A stretch of 64,000 bases of DNA, from positions 59,888-123,887 of the forward strand of contig NZ_SOEF01000004.1 of assembly GCF_004366375.1 (NCBI RefSeq). Direction: 5' to 3'. Each line of letters starts with the position of its first letter. Position 1 is the stretch's first letter. The notes under the pieces were generated by a model. That model was not told where the DNA came from and ran no database searches. It worked only from the letters and a program-made list of their open reading frames with translations. Below are positions 1-9,640 of the stretch, in pieces. The position numbers and the translations under genes were made by a program. Source of the DNA: Halanaerobium congolense. Its GTDB lineage: Bacteria > Bacillota > Halanaerobiia > Halanaerobiales > Halanaerobiaceae.

Positions 1-384
1 TAAACAAGCCTGATAAGCCATCTTCTGGTCAGGATAGTTATTACTTTTATATTCTAAATCATAAATAACTGCAGTCGGAACAATAGGTACAACTCCACCT
101 CCGGTTTGAAAACCGATATTTTTTTCTTTTAAATACTTCATGACTCCACCAGCAGCATCCAGCCCAAAAGCGCTGCCGCCGCTTAAAAAAATAGCATTTG
201 CTTTATCAACAGCAGCTCTACTGTCTGTTAAAGCTATTTCTCTGGTTCCTGGAGCTCCTCCACGAACATCTGCTCCAATAGTAAAATTTCCTTCGGCTAA
301 AACTACAGTACAACCAGTCCCATCATCCTGATTTGCAGCATGTCCAACTTTGATTCCTTTTACAGCTGTTATGTCATTATTCAT
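1..384 (-). CDS. P1 family peptidase (S58/DmpA type), N-terminal part, runs off left edge
   Basis: Reading the minus strand from ATG at 384-382 gives 128 codons with no stop before base 1, so only the N-terminal part is present. The start MNNDITAVKGIKVGHA, then GCTVVL, a D-V-R-G-G-A-P-G-T-R-E stretch and F-L-S-G-G-S-A-F-G-L-D-A, matches the S58 family of self-processing N-terminal-nucleophile aminopeptidases. The nucleophile region lies outside the window. A ribosome binding site (GGAGG) sits upstream of the ATG. The gene is divergent from the 5'-nucleotidase at 551 and they share a 166-bp promoter region. The family is clear; the physiological substrate is unknown. Confidence 0.85.
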   Translation of the reverse strand, partial: MNNDITAVKGIKVGHAANQDDGTGCTVVLAEGNFTIGADVRGGAPGTREIALTDSRAAVDKANAIFLSGGSAFGLDAAGGVMKYLKEKNIGFQTGGGVVPIVPTAVIYDLEYKSNNYPDQKMAYQACL

Positions 385-550
385 TTACTACCGCCTCCAA
401 TTATATTATAAATGATAATAAGAATTTAATAAACTACTATTTATCAATTCAAGAAAACATTTCTTTTGTTAAGCAGGAAACTGTGGGTTTATCACTAATA
501 ATATATTATAAGATTAAAATTAATTTTCAAAAAATTCGGAGGTGGAATTT

Positions 551-2065
551 GTGAAATTCAAAAAACTTTCAATTACTTTATTAACTTTAATTTTAGTGAT
601 GACTCTATCTTTTACTATTCTAGCGGAAGAGGTTAACTTAAGGATTTATCATGTTAATGATGTTCACTCCAGAGTAGAAGAAGATGATTATGCTGGCAGC
701 ATGGGTTATGCTAAAATGGCAGCACTGATCAAGGAAGCCAGAAGAGAAAAAGAAAATGTAATGTTCTTAGATGCTGGAGATACTTTTCATGGTCAGACTA
801 TTGCTAATATAAATGAAGGTGAATCTATTAGTCATATTTTAGATCTGATGAAGCTTGACGCTGTAAGCTTAGGAAATCATGATTTTAATTATGGACAGGA
901 TAGATTAATTGAATTAGATGAAATGAGCAGATTTCCATTTTTAGCTGCTAACTTAAGCAGAGAAGATGGAGAAGAAATTTCGTATACTAAGGATTATATT
1001 ATTAAAGAATATGATGGAGTTAAAGTTGGTGTTTTTGGTTTAGCAACACCTGAAACCAGCTATAAAACTCATCCTAAAAATGTTGAAGGACTTGTTTTTG
1101 AAAATCCAATTACAACTGCAGAAGAGGTTGTAAATGAATTAGAAGACCAGGTAGATGTTGTGGTTGCACTAACTCATTTAGGAATTAGTAAAGGTAGTGA
1201 ATATACAAGCATAAAATTAGCAGAAGAAGTATCTGGCATTGATTTAATAATTGATGGCCACAGCCATAATGTGCTGGAAGAAGGTATGATGGTTAATGAT
1301 ACAATGATTGCTATGGCTGGTGAATATTCTAAATACCTTGGTTATGTAGATCTGACTGTTGAAAATGGTGAGGTAGAAGCCATTAATGCTAATTTAATTC
1401 CAAGAGAAGAGACAGCAGAAGTAGAAAAAGACTATGTTATTTCATTAGTTGTAGATAGAGTTAATAAAGCTAATGAGGTTATTACATCTCAGGTAGTAGG
1501 AAGAACTGCTGTTGAATTAAATGGAGCTAGAGGAAATGTTAGAACTGGGGAAACTAATCTTGGTAATCTAATTACAGATGCGATGAAGGCCAAATTTGGT
1601 GCAGATGCAGCAATCACAAATGGTGGTGGAATTCGTGCTTCAATTGACCAGGGTGAAATAACTCAGGGTGAAGTAATTACTGTTCTACCATTTGGTAATA
1701 CAGCTATGTTGATGGAATTAAGTGGTGCTGATCTTAAAGCTGCCCTAGAACATGGTGTTTCCGAATATCCTGCAGCAGAAGGTTTATTCCCACAGGTTTC
1801 AGGAATTAAGTTTAACTTTAATGGTGATGCTGAGCCTGGAAATAGAGTTCAAGAAGTTTGGGTTGGCGGCGAGAAATTAGATCCAAACAAGATGTATACT
1901 GCTGCTACAAATGACTTTATGAAAGCAGGTGGAGATGGTTATTCTATGTTTGCAGATGCTCCAATAGTAAGTGAAGCTGGGGGTCTTGAAGAAGTATTAA
2001 TGGAATATATTGAAGCTAATACTCCTGTAGCTCCAGAAGTTGAAGGAAGAATAATAGCTGATTAA
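551..2065 (+). CDS. Secreted bifunctional metallophosphatase / 5'-nucleotidase (UshA/YfkN family)
   Basis: A 504-aa exported protein predicted to hydrolyse 5'-nucleotides or related phosphoesters outside the cytoplasmic membrane. A signal peptide covers about the first 25 residues (Lys-rich start, hydrophobic core, cut near ILAEE). The metallophosphoesterase motifs are in order: D-V-H, G-D-T, G-N-H-D-F and D-G-H-S-H. The C-terminal nucleotidase domain has N-G-G-G-I-R and F-G-N-T. I chose GTG at 551 because GGAGGTGG at 538-545 is correctly spaced for it; an in-frame GTG at 542 lies inside that ribosome binding site. The antiporter gene follows after 52 bp, so the two may be cotranscribed. Confidence 0.9.
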   Translation: MKFKKLSITLLTLILVMTLSFTILAEEVNLRIYHVNDVHSRVEEDDYAGSMGYAKMAALIKEARREKENVMFLDAGDTFHGQTIANINEGESISHILDLMKLDAVSLGNHDFNYGQDRLIELDEMSRFPFLAANLSREDGEEISYTKDYIIKEYDGVKVGVFGLATPETSYKTHPKNVEGLVFENPITTAEEVVNELEDQVDVVVALTHLGISKGSEYTSIKLAEEVSGIDLIIDGHSHNVLEEGMMVNDTMIAMAGEYSKYLGYVDLTVENGEVEAINANLIPREETAEVEKDYVISLVVDRVNKANEVITSQVVGRTAVELNGARGNVRTGETNLGNLITDAMKAKFGADAAITNGGGIRASIDQGEITQGEVITVLPFGNTAMLMELSGADLKAALEHGVSEYPAAEGLFPQVSGIKFNFNGDAEPGNRVQEVWVGGEKLDPNKMYTAATNDFMKAGGDGYSMFADAPIVSEAGGLEEVLMEYIEANTPVAPEVEGRIIAD

Positions 2066-2117
2066 ATTTCAGCTTTATAATTTAATCTATTAAATTAATA
2101 AAACAAGGGAGGTTTTT

Positions 2118-3839
2118 ATTATTAGTGGAGAAACAGTTGGTTTTTTATCAATTATCCCACCTATACTAGCTATTATCCTTGCTATGTATACAAGGGAGGT
2201 ACTTATTTCTTTATTTGCTGGTGTTTGGTCTGCTGCTTTGATTATCAGCAGTTGGAACCCACTTTCTGCAACTTCATTATCTCTACGCTGGATTGTAAAT
2301 ACAGTTAATGATCCCTGGAATGCTAAATTTTTGATTTTGATAATGCTGATGGGAGCGGGAGCTGCTTTGATTTATAAGTCCGGTAGTGTTTTGGCCTTAG
2401 AAAATTGGATGGGAAGTGCAGTTAAGACTTCAAGGGACTCACAAATCTTAACCTGGATGATCGGGATGTTTATCTTTATTGATTCTTATACCAGTACAAT
2501 TGTTACAGGAAATGCAACTCGTGATGTAAGCATGAAAAATAATACATCTAGAGAAGCTCATTCTTATATTTTGGACTCAACAACAGCACCTGTAACAACC
2601 TTTGGCCCGGTTTCTAACTGGATAGGCTATCAGGTTTCTATGATTGCTGTTGGCTTTTCTGCAGCGGGGATTACTGCTGAACAGATTGGGATGACTCCAT
2701 ACACGGTATTTTTAAAATCAATACCATGGAATTTTTATTGTCTTTTAGCCTTTTTTACAGTTGGTTTTGTTGTAATTACCCAGAGATATTATGGTCCAAT
2801 GCTGGATGCAGAGTGGCGTTCACGTAAAGAAGGTAAATTAATGAAAGATGGAGCAGAAGCCCTGTCAGATATTAGCACTGATGTAGGTGAGCAGAGTAGT
2901 TTAAATCCAAAACTGATTAATTTCTTTTTACCTATTATTTCTTTATTAATTGTTAGTGTATTTTCAATGTGGTGGCTTGGTGATGGTTACCAGGCAGGAG
3001 TAAGTGTTGCCCAGGCTTTTCAGGAGACTGATATTGCTTTAGCCTTACTTTATGGTTCTTTTGCTTTTGTCTTTTTTGCCTTTATTGGATCCTTGGCTTA
3101 TCAGACTATGTCTTTAAGTGAAGCCAGTGATGCTATAATTGATGGTTTTAAAACAATGATTATTGCTGCAGCAATTATTATTTTAGCCTGGACAATTGGT
3201 CACGCGACAGATCAGGTAGGTACAGCAGAATATGTTGTCAGTATTTTAATGAATATTGGTCTGCCGGGTAGAGCTCTACCAATAATAATCTTTTTAGCGG
3301 CAATGTTTATTTCATTTACTACTGGAACTTCCTGGGGTACAATGGCTATTTTAACTCCAATTGCTGTTTCAACAGGTTACGAGTTAGTAGGTTTTAGTAT
3401 TGTACCGGTATTGATGGGGATTTTATTTGGAGGAGCTATTTTTGGTGATCATGTTTCACCAATTTCTGATACAACTGTAATGTCTTCAATATTTGCTGGT
3501 TCTGATCATATAGATCATGTGACTTCACAGATTCCTTATGCGCTGACAACAGCCGGGGTTACTATTTTTACTCTAGTTTTATATGCCCTTGGAATCGACT
3601 CTGTAGCAATTCTTTTAACTATCGCTTTTGTTCTGACAATTGCTCTAATAGTTATTTTGAATAAATTTGATGCTAAAAGAAAGAATTTGCCAGAGATAAT
3701 GCCGACAGCAGATGAAATTAAAGCAGGAAGTACTTCTAACAGTAAGATAAAGGTATTTAATAAAATTGCTGTTGCAGCAGCTAGTTTTTATTTAATTTAT
3801 ATGATTAGTATTTTTCTATTCGCTAATTTGGCATCTTAA
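2118..3839 (+). CDS. Na+/H+ antiporter, NhaC family; probable AUU start
   Basis: A polytopic membrane protein of about 12 helices in the NhaC/ion-transporter superfamily, expected to exchange Na+ for H+ or for a carboxylate. Typical family stretches are the G-D-H-V-S-P-I-S-D-T-T motif with S-S-I-F-A-G after it, and T-G-T-S-W-G-T. The first in-frame ATG is at 2184, but coding similarity starts earlier: SGETVGFLSIIPPILAIILA is the expected first helix. An AAGGGAGG site at 2105-2112 points to ATT at 2118 or 2121. No ATG, GTG or TTG lies in frame between the stop at 2091 and 2184, so AUU seems to be the initiator. If 2184 were used, the first helix would be lost. Substrate specificity is not decided. 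Confidence 0.85.
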   Translation: MISGETVGFLSIIPPILAIILAMYTREVLISLFAGVWSAALIISSWNPLSATSLSLRWIVNTVNDPWNAKFLILIMLMGAGAALIYKSGSVLALENWMGSAVKTSRDSQILTWMIGMFIFIDSYTSTIVTGNATRDVSMKNNTSREAHSYILDSTTAPVTTFGPVSNWIGYQVSMIAVGFSAAGITAEQIGMTPYTVFLKSIPWNFYCLLAFFTVGFVVITQRYYGPMLDAEWRSRKEGKLMKDGAEALSDISTDVGEQSSLNPKLINFFLPIISLLIVSVFSMWWLGDGYQAGVSVAQAFQETDIALALLYGSFAFVFFAFIGSLAYQTMSLSEASDAIIDGFKTMIIAAAIIILAWTIGHATDQVGTAEYVVSILMNIGLPGRALPIIIFLAAMFISFTTGTSWGTMAILTPIAVSTGYELVGFSIVPVLMGILFGGAIFGDHVSPISDTTVMSSIFAGSDHIDHVTSQIPYALTTAGVTIFTLVLYALGIDSVAILLTIAFVLTIALIVILNKFDAKRKNLPEIMPTADEIKAGSTSNSKIKVFNKIAVAAASFYLIYMISIFLFANLAS

Positions 3840-3896
3840 ATTGGTTAAGTTAAGTTAAAATGAGTTAAAATAAGATATATATAGAATCTAATTAGT

Positions 3897-3955
3897 CCCC
3901 TGCACCGCTTCAGTATGAGTATCTTTTAGGTGAAGCAGCAGGGGCTTTATTTTTA
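3897..3955 (+). terminator. Intrinsic terminator after the antiporter gene
   Basis: CCCCTGC at 3897-3903 pairs with GCAGGGG at 3938-3944, and GCTTCA pairs with TGAAGC inside it, followed by a T-rich run. It closes the nucleotidase/antiporter unit. The rest of the 307-bp gap to ygiQ is AT-rich, with a TATAAT-like hexamer near 4015 as the only promoter sign. Confidence 0.85.
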
Positions 3956-4146
3956 GTAAATAAAATGATAAAACAATTAATTCGGATGTGATTCGATTTA
4001 GAGAGCTTTTTCTGTTATAATAATGAGTAGATTGCTCATATTTAATTTTTATTTATTAAAAATAATTTAAGCTAATAAAAATAGGTGTTATTGATAAATG
4101 TTAATTTAAATAACCTGGAATAATAAAGGAGTTATTGATAATTTAA

Positions 4147-6003
4147 ATGGAAAATGAAAAGCAAAACTTAAGTAAAGAAAAAAATGATGAAACATTAGAA
4201 AACCCAAGAGATCAGTTTATGGTAATCTCAAAAGATGATATGCGGAAAAGAGGCTGGACAGAATTAGATTTTATTATTATTAGTGGTGATGCTTATATTG
4301 ATCATCCATCATTTGGGACAGCTATTATTGCCCGGGTATTAGAAGATGCCGGATTTAAAGTTGGGATTATTGCTCAGCCTGATTGGAGATCTACAGCTGA
4401 TTTTAAAAAGCTGGGGGAACCAAAATATGGATTTTTGGTTACTGCAGGTAATATGGATTCAATGGTCAACCACTATTCAGTTTCTAAAAATCGACGCAGT
4501 TATGATAACTATTCTCCCGGAGGAGAAAGCGGTCATCGACCTGATCGAGCAACTATAGTTTACAGCAACCGCCTCCGAGAAGCATATGGAGATATTCCAA
4601 TAATTATTGGTGGAATCGAAGCCAGCCTGCGTCGTTTTGCTTATTATGATTACTGGGATGATAGTGTTCGTCGTTCTCTGCTTTTTGACAGCAGAGCAGA
4701 TCTTTTAGTGTACGGAATGGGAGAAAAACAGATTCTAAAAATTGCAGAGAATCTGGAAGCAGGCCTGGATATCAAATATATTAATTATTTGCCTGGGACA
4801 GCTTTTATTGCAGATGAATTAGAATCACTTTATGATTATGAATTATTACCTTCTTATGAGGAAGTTAAAAATAATAAGAAGCAGTATGCATATGCCTATA
4901 AAATAGAGTATTTAGAACAGGATCCAATTAGGGGTCAGCAGCTGGTTCAGCAGCATGGAAATCGCTACCTGGTTCAGAATCCACCGGTTGAGCCTTTAAA
5001 ACAGGAAGAATTGGATCATGTTTATTTGTTACCATACCAGAGAGATTATCATCCAATGTATGAAAGAGCTGGTGGAGTACCGGCAATTAAAGAAGTTAAA
5101 TTCAGTCTGGTCAGCTCTCGTGGCTGTTTTGGTGCCTGTTCATTTTGTGCAATATCTTTTCATCAGGGAAAGATGATGACAGCCCGCAGCAAAGAATCAT
5201 TAATTAAAGAAGCTAAAAAAATAATTGCGATGGATAATTTTAAAGGCTATATCCATGATGTAGGTGGACCAACTGCAAATTTCCGCAAGCCATCCTGTTC
5301 TGATCAGCTTTCTCGAGGAATGTGTAAAGGAAAAGAATGTATGTTTCCTGCTCCCTGCAGCAAACTGAAAGTTGACCATGAAGAATATTTTGAGATTTTA
5401 AGAGAGTTAAGAAAACTCCCGGGAGTTAAAAAGGTATTTGTTCGCTCAGGAATTCGTTTTGATTATCTGCTGGAAGATGAAGAGAGCCGCAAATATTTAA
5501 AAGAACTGGCTGCTCATCATGTTAGTGGCCAACTTAAAGTAGCACCGGAACATGTTTCAGATAATGTATTAAGTTATATGGGAAAACCCGGGATAGAGGT
5601 TTTTGATAAATTTAGGGAGGCTTTTTATCAGGTTAATGAAGAAATTGGGCTGGAACAGTATTTAATACCATACTTCATTTCCAGTCATCCCGGCAGTCGT
5701 TTGGAAGATGCAGTTGAACTTGCAAAATATTTAAGAGACATCAATCATCATCCAGATCAAGTCCAGGATTTTTATCCAACACCTGGGACTATGGCTACCG
5801 CAATGTATTACAGTGGTTTTGATCCGCGGACTATGGAAGAAGTCTATGTGGCCAAATCTGCTGAAGCGAAAAAAATGCAGAGAGCTCTACTGCAGTATCA
5901 TAAAAAAGAAAACCAGCAAATAGTGCGAAAAGCCTTAAAGATGGCAGGTCGTAAAGATTTAATCGGTTATGACAAAAAATCACTTGTACAACCTACCCAT
6001 TAA
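4147..6003 (+). CDS. ygiQ: YgiQ family radical SAM protein
   Basis: A 618-aa radical SAM enzyme of the YgiQ family (N-terminal UPF0313 domain, SAM core, C-terminal DUF3362-like part). The cluster-binding cysteines are C327, C331 and C334 in [10 protein letters not shown], which is the CxxxCxxC pattern. A second Cys-rich stretch follows (about residues 388-410), as in family members. No reaction is firmly assigned to the family. The ATG at 4147 has an AAAGGAG site about 15 nt upstream, which is long; an in-frame TTG at 4135 meets a stop at once, so ATG 4147 is kept. The larE remnant follows after 15 bp. Confidence 0.92.
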   Translation: MENEKQNLSKEKNDETLENPRDQFMVISKDDMRKRGWTELDFIIISGDAYIDHPSFGTAIIARVLEDAGFKVGIIAQPDWRSTADFKKLGEPKYGFLVTAGNMDSMVNHYSVSKNRRSYDNYSPGGESGHRPDRATIVYSNRLREAYGDIPIIIGGIEASLRRFAYYDYWDDSVRRSLLFDSRADLLVYGMGEKQILKIAENLEAGLDIKYINYLPGTAFIADELESLYDYELLPSYEEVKNNKKQYAYAYKIEYLEQDPIRGQQLVQQHGNRYLVQNPPVEPLKQEELDHVYLLPYQRDYHPMYERAGGVPAIKEVKFSLVSSRGCFGACSFCAISFHQGKMMTARSKESLIKEAKKIIAMDNFKGYIHDVGGPTANFRKPSCSDQLSRGMCKGKECMFPAPCSKLKVDHEEYFEILRELRKLPGVKKVFVRSGIRFDYLLEDEESRKYLKELAAHHVSGQLKVAPEHVSDNVLSYMGKPGIEVFDKFREAFYQVNEEIGLEQYLIPYFISSHPGSRLEDAVELAKYLRDINHHPDQVQDFYPTPGTMATAMYYSGFDPRTMEEVYVAKSAEAKKMQRALLQYHKKENQQIVRKALKMAGRKDLIGYDKKSLVQPTH

Positions 6004-6018
6004 GAAGGAGGATTTTTA

Positions 6019-6614
6019 ATGTCAACAGCAACCACAGAAGCTAAATATAATTTATTAATAGATAATTTAAAAGAGCTGGAACCATTTGTGATAGCTTTTT
6101 CAGGAGGGGTAGACAGTACCTTTTTGGTAGCTGCAGCCAAAGAAGCTGGGGTGGAATTTGAAGCAGTTACTGTTAACAGCCCCTTTGTTCCTGATAGAGA
6201 AATAAAAGAGGTTGAAAATTTAGTTCGGTCAATGGACTTTAAGCACCAGCAAATTTCAATCGAGCTTCAGGAGTTAAAAAAGGCTGCAGATAATACAGCT
6301 GAACGATGTTATTACTGTAAAAAAGTAATTTTTGACAAGATTATAAATTATGCAAATGGGAAAACAGTAATTGAAGGTTCTAATCTAGATGATACAGGTG
6401 ACTACAGGCCGGGTCGTAAAGCTTTAAAAGAACTTGGGATTAAAAGTCCACTACTTAAGGTTGAACTGATCGAGAAAAAATTTTAGATTTGAATTTAATG
6501 GACAAATTATCTGATAAATTACAGAAATTAGGTTTTCAATATGTTACCTTAGATCTCTCAGCTTATGAAAGTGGAAGTATGAATAAGGAAATTTCGGAGG
6601 CTAAAGATGAATAA
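6019..6614 (+). pseudogene. larE: larE remnant: sulfur-transfer enzyme of nickel-pincer cofactor synthesis, internal deletion plus frameshift
   Basis: LarE is the ATP-dependent sacrificial sulfur transferase that thiolates the nickel-pincer nucleotide; intact proteins are about 270 aa. Here residues 1-155 are well kept: the PP-loop S-G-G-V-D-S-T at 28-34, C-Y-Y-C-K, and E-G-S-N-L-D-D. Then the frame stops at 6484-6486. In another frame, bases from about 6469 to 6614 encode a typical LarE C-terminus (D-R-E-K-I-L-D-L-N, then Q-Y-V-T-L-D-L and S-G-S-M-N). About 65 residues between them, including the conserved F-A-C-L-A-S-R motif, are missing. A sequencing error could explain a frameshift but not this loss. 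The remnant overlaps the larB start by 8 nt. Confidence 0.85.
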
Positions 6615-6945
6615 AGAAGATATTAGAGTAATTTTAGAAAAAGTTAAAAAGGGAGAACTTGAGGTTGACGCTGCAGCATCGTCTTTAAAAGACCTGCCTT
6701 TTAAGGATCTGGGTTTTGCTAAAGTAGATAATCACCGCAGTTTGCGAAACGGTTTTCCCGAGGTTATTTACTGTGAGGGAAAATCTTTAGCTGAAATTGA
6801 AGGCATAGTTAAAGAAATGTTAAAACATGATAATAATATTTTAGCAAGCAGGGCTGAAAAAGAAGTTTATCAGCGGATTAAAGAAATTGCACCTGAGGCT
6901 GTGTACCATGAACGCCCAAAGCAGAAAAATTATTTTAATATTTGA
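6607..6945 (+). pseudogene. larB: larB remnant: N-terminal part only, catalytic domain missing
   Basis: LarB carboxylates and hydrolyses nicotinic acid adenine dinucleotide in nickel-pincer nucleotide synthesis and is normally about 250 aa. This frame has 112 codons and matches only the N-terminal region (K-V-D-N-H-R-S-L-R-N-G-F-P-E-V-I-Y). The C-terminal half, which resembles AIR carboxylase and holds the active site, is absent; the frame ends and a terminator follows at once. Together with the broken larE and no larC nearby, this indicates a decayed locus. The ATG lies within the larE tail, so translation was probably coupled. Confidence 0.8.
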
Positions 6946-6953
6946 CTAAAGTG

Positions 6954-6996
6954 TCAGTTAGCTGATTTAAATTCAGCAGCTGGCATTTTTTATTTT
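6954..6996 (+). terminator. Terminator after the lar remnants
   Basis: A hairpin formed by TGTCAGTTAGCTGA and TCAGCAGCTGGCA around an AAATT-type loop, with a TTTTTTATTTT run after it. It separates the broken lar genes from nikR. Confidence 0.75.
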
Positions 6997-7036
6997 AATC
7001 AGGCAGGAATCAACTAAAGAATCACGAAATTAATTA

Positions 7037-7063
7037 GTAACACGTTTTTTAAAAAAATATTAC
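7037..7063 (+). promoter_or_regulatory. Candidate NikR operator upstream of nikR
   Basis: GTAACA at 7037-7042 and TATTAC at 7058-7063 form inverted half-sites separated by 15 bp. The E. coli NikR operator is GTATGA-N16-TCATAC, so layout and half-site flavour are similar but not identical. It lies just ahead of the nikR ribosome binding site, which would fit autoregulation of nikR and the importer behind it. Confidence 0.4.
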
Positions 7064-7077
7064 GAAAGGAGATGCCG

Positions 7078-7494
7078 ATGTCTAATCTTAAGCGCTTTGG
7101 AGTTTCGATAGAAGAAGATTTACTTCAAAAATTTGATCAGTTAAATAAAACAAGTTATGATAATCGTTCAGAAGCTATCAGAGATTTAATTCGGAATAAG
7201 ATAATTGAAGAAGAAAAATCAAAAGATGATGCAGATGTGGTAGGTACAATCACTTTAATTTATGATCATCATAAAACAGGATTAAGTGACAAAATGATTC
7301 AAGTTCAACATGACTATCACTGTTTATTTAAAAGCAATCTTCATCTGCATTTGAATAGAGATTATTGTCTGGAAGTAATTGTGGTAGAAGGATTACACAG
7401 TAAATTGAAGAAAGTAAGTTCCAAACTAATTGCTTTAAAAGGAATTAAACATGGAAAATTAACGGTAACTAAAATAGAGGGAGTTGAAAAATAG
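7078..7494 (+). CDS. nikR: Nickel-responsive repressor NikR
   Basis: A 138-aa ribbon-helix-helix repressor with a C-terminal ACT-like nickel-sensing domain. The N-terminus (M-S-N-L-K-R-F-G-V-S-I) is the DNA-binding strand. The square-planar nickel ligands align exactly with E. coli H76, H87, H89 and C95, here H78, H89, H91 and C97, in Q-H-D-Y-H and H-L-H-L-N-R-D-Y-C-L-E-V. ATG 7078 is preferred to the ATG at 7072 because the AAAGGAG site at 7065-7071 directly abuts 7072. The stop is followed with no gap by the TTG start of the binding-protein gene, so this is one operon for nickel-controlled uptake. Confidence 0.93.
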   Translation: MSNLKRFGVSIEEDLLQKFDQLNKTSYDNRSEAIRDLIRNKIIEEEKSKDDADVVGTITLIYDHHKTGLSDKMIQVQHDYHCLFKSNLHLHLNRDYCLEVIVVEGLHSKLKKVSSKLIALKGIKHGKLTVTKIEGVEK

Positions 7495-8547
7495 TTGGAT
7501 TATTTAAAGCAGATTAAAGTCACAATAATTTTATCAATGCTGATTATTTTAATCTTTCCAAGCTCTATTAATGCTATAGAGATTAGTGATCTGGCAGGAA
7601 GAAAATTGAATCTTCCAGATGAAATAGAAAAAATTGCAGCAGTCGGACCGGGAGCATTGAGACTTGTGGTTTATCTAGAGGCAGAAGACAAAGTAGTAGG
7701 AGTAGAAGAATTTGAAAAAAGAAATCAAAAAAGACCATATATTATAGCCAAACCAGAACTTTTAGAACTACCAGTAATTGGACCTCAATTTGGAGGAGAT
7801 GCCGAATTAATTACAGCCCAGAATCCGGATCTGATAATTGCATCTTATTTAAGCAGAGCTGAAATGGATAGCCTGCAGACTAAAACTCAAATACCTGTAG
7901 TTTCCATAAATGATGGTTCTCCTGGTTCAATGACTGAAAAAGAGCTTAAAACAGCCTTAAATTTTTTAGCAAAAATTTTAGATAAAGAAAAAAGAGCAGA
8001 AGAACTGATTAATTTCTTCAATCAAAGCAAAGTTGAATTACAGGCAAAAACAGGTGATTTGGAATCTGATCTACGTCTTTATATAGGTGGGATAGGTAAT
8101 AAGGGAGCTCAGGGAATCAGCTCTACTGAATCTAATTATCCACCATTTAAATATCTTGGACTCAAAAATATTATTGAAGAAAAGGATAAAAGCAACTTTA
8201 GTATCAGCAAGGAAAGGCTGCTTTTAGAAGATCCAGATCTAATTTTTATTGATCAAGGAGGCCTTAAACTGGTAAAAAATGATTTAAAGAGAAAAGAATT
8301 CAGATATCTTAAGGCTTATCAACAAAACAATATTTACCAACTCTTACCTTATAACCATTATACAAGCAATTTTGCAACAATGCTGGCTGATGCCTATTAC
8401 ATAGCTAAAATATTATATCCAGAAAAATTTAAAGAGGTAGAGCCAAAAGAAAAAGCAGATCAAATTTATCAAAAATTTGTGGGGAAACCAGTATATAATG
8501 AGATGGCAGATATTTTTGGTGGTTTTAAAAAGATGAACTTAAATTAA
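7495..8547 (+). CDS. Metal-chelate ABC transporter substrate-binding protein (probable nickel importer)
   Basis: A 350-aa exported protein of the BtuF/FepB/TroA-like class (periplasmic binding protein family 2). A signal peptide covers about 28 residues. The fold is recognisable from D-L-A-G-R near the start, N-P-D-L-I-I-A, and D-P-D-L-I-F-I-D. It starts at TTG directly after the nikR stop codon, implying coupled translation. The family usually binds Fe-siderophore, haem, cobalamin or a nickel chelate; nickel is inferred only from its place directly behind nikR. No lipobox cysteine is seen, so it may be soluble in a periplasm, which would fit a diderm. Confidence 0.85.
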   Translation: MDYLKQIKVTIILSMLIILIFPSSINAIEISDLAGRKLNLPDEIEKIAAVGPGALRLVVYLEAEDKVVGVEEFEKRNQKRPYIIAKPELLELPVIGPQFGGDAELITAQNPDLIIASYLSRAEMDSLQTKTQIPVVSINDGSPGSMTEKELKTALNFLAKILDKEKRAEELINFFNQSKVELQAKTGDLESDLRLYIGGIGNKGAQGISSTESNYPPFKYLGLKNIIEEKDKSNFSISKERLLLEDPDLIFIDQGGLKLVKNDLKRKEFRYLKAYQQNNIYQLLPYNHYTSNFATMLADAYYIAKILYPEKFKEVEPKEKADQIYQKFVGKPVYNEMADIFGGFKKMNLN

Positions 8548-8569
8548 CCCTAATTAAAGAGGTAAAATA

Positions 8570-9640
8570 ATGGAAACTAATAAATTAAGCATAGAAGAAA
8601 AAATACTAAAAGAAGAGAAAAAGAACTCAACTAAGATCAGTTTTCTCAGTTTGGGATTAATTCTGCTGATTATTTTAGCCTCAATTTATTCATTATTTGT
8701 AGGAGCTGCTGAACTAGATTTTAGTGATTTATTAAGAGTTATTTTTGAAGGTCAGAGAGGGATGATTTATAATATAATCTGGAATATTAGGCTGCCTTCA
8801 ATTTTGACAGCGTTAACTGCTGGGATGGGTTTATCTCTGGCCGGAGTAGTTATGCAGAGCATTTTGAAGAACCCACTTGCTTCACCTTTTACTCTGGGAA
8901 TATCTCATGCTGCAGCTTTTGGAGCGGCTTTTGCAATCGTAGTTGTTGATCTTAGTAATTTCCCATTATTATCATTTTTGGATGGATTATATTTACCTTC
9001 AGTTTCAGCATTTGTTTTTTCACAGCTGGCAGTTATTATTGTTATACTGATCAGTGCTAAACAGCAGGCCAGCAGAGAAAGCATTGTTTTGGCAGGTATT
9101 GCTCTTTCTTCCTTATTTACAGCTGGGACTACAGCTTTAGAATTTTTTGCAGATGATTTGGAGCTGGCTTCAGTTATTTATTGGACTTTTGGTGATCCAG
9201 GGAGAACAAATTGGAATCAATTTTTTATAATTTTAGCTGTGCTTTTAATTAGTCTAGTCTATTTTATCTATCACGGTTGGAGCTATGGAGTTTTGAACTC
9301 TGGTGATGAACTGGCAGCAAGTTTGGGAGTAGACTCCAAAAGATTAAGGTTATTTGCGATGACTGCAGCTTCTATTTTAACAGCAGTTATTATTTCTTTT
9401 GTTGGAGTAATTGGTTTTATCGGTCTTGTAACCCCTCATATTATTAAAAAAATTGCAGCGGGAAATCAGAGACAGCTTTTTTTAAATTCGGCTCTGGCGG
9501 GGGGACTGCTTTTGATTATTGCGGATAATTTAGCCAGAACATTATTTAGACCGGTTGTTTTACCAGTCGGAGTTTTAACTGCATTTTTGGGTGCACCATT
9601 ATTTATCTATTTAATAGTTAAAGGGAGGCAGATCTGGTGA
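8570..9640 (+). CDS. FecCD-family ABC permease (probable nickel-chelate importer)
   Basis: A 356-aa integral membrane protein of the FecCD/BtuC family, normally ten helices. Diagnostic stretches include N-I-R-L-P-S-I-L, A-G-M-G-L-S-L-A-G-V-V-M-Q, N-P-L-A-S-P-F-T-L-G-I, and near the end G-F-I-G-L-V-T-P-H. A charged N-terminal tail of about 35 residues precedes the first helix. It follows the binding-protein gene by 22 bp and overlaps the ATPase gene by 4 nt, so all four genes from nikR form one operon. Confidence 0.92.
   Translation: METNKLSIEEKILKEEKKNSTKISFLSLGLILLIILASIYSLFVGAAELDFSDLLRVIFEGQRGMIYNIIWNIRLPSILTALTAGMGLSLAGVVMQSILKNPLASPFTLGISHAAAFGAAFAIVVVDLSNFPLLSFLDGLYLPSVSAFVFSQLAVIIVILISAKQQASRESIVLAGIALSSLFTAGTTALEFFADDLELASVIYWTFGDPGRTNWNQFFIILAVLLISLVYFIYHGWSYGVLNSGDELAASLGVDSKRLRLFAMTAASILTAVIISFVGVIGFIGLVTPHIIKKIAAGNQRQLFLNSALAGGLLLIIADNLARTLFRPVVLPVGVLTAFLGAPLFIYLIVKGRQIW

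Noticed and set aside
140..331. Plus-strand open frame of 63 codons near the left edge
   Set aside because: It is the antisense shadow of the P1-family peptidase on the minus strand, which has clear family motifs and a ribosome binding site.
6465..6490. Simple sequencing error as cause of the larE frame change
   Set aside because: One indel could join the frames but would still leave about 65 conserved residues missing, and larB is also truncated.
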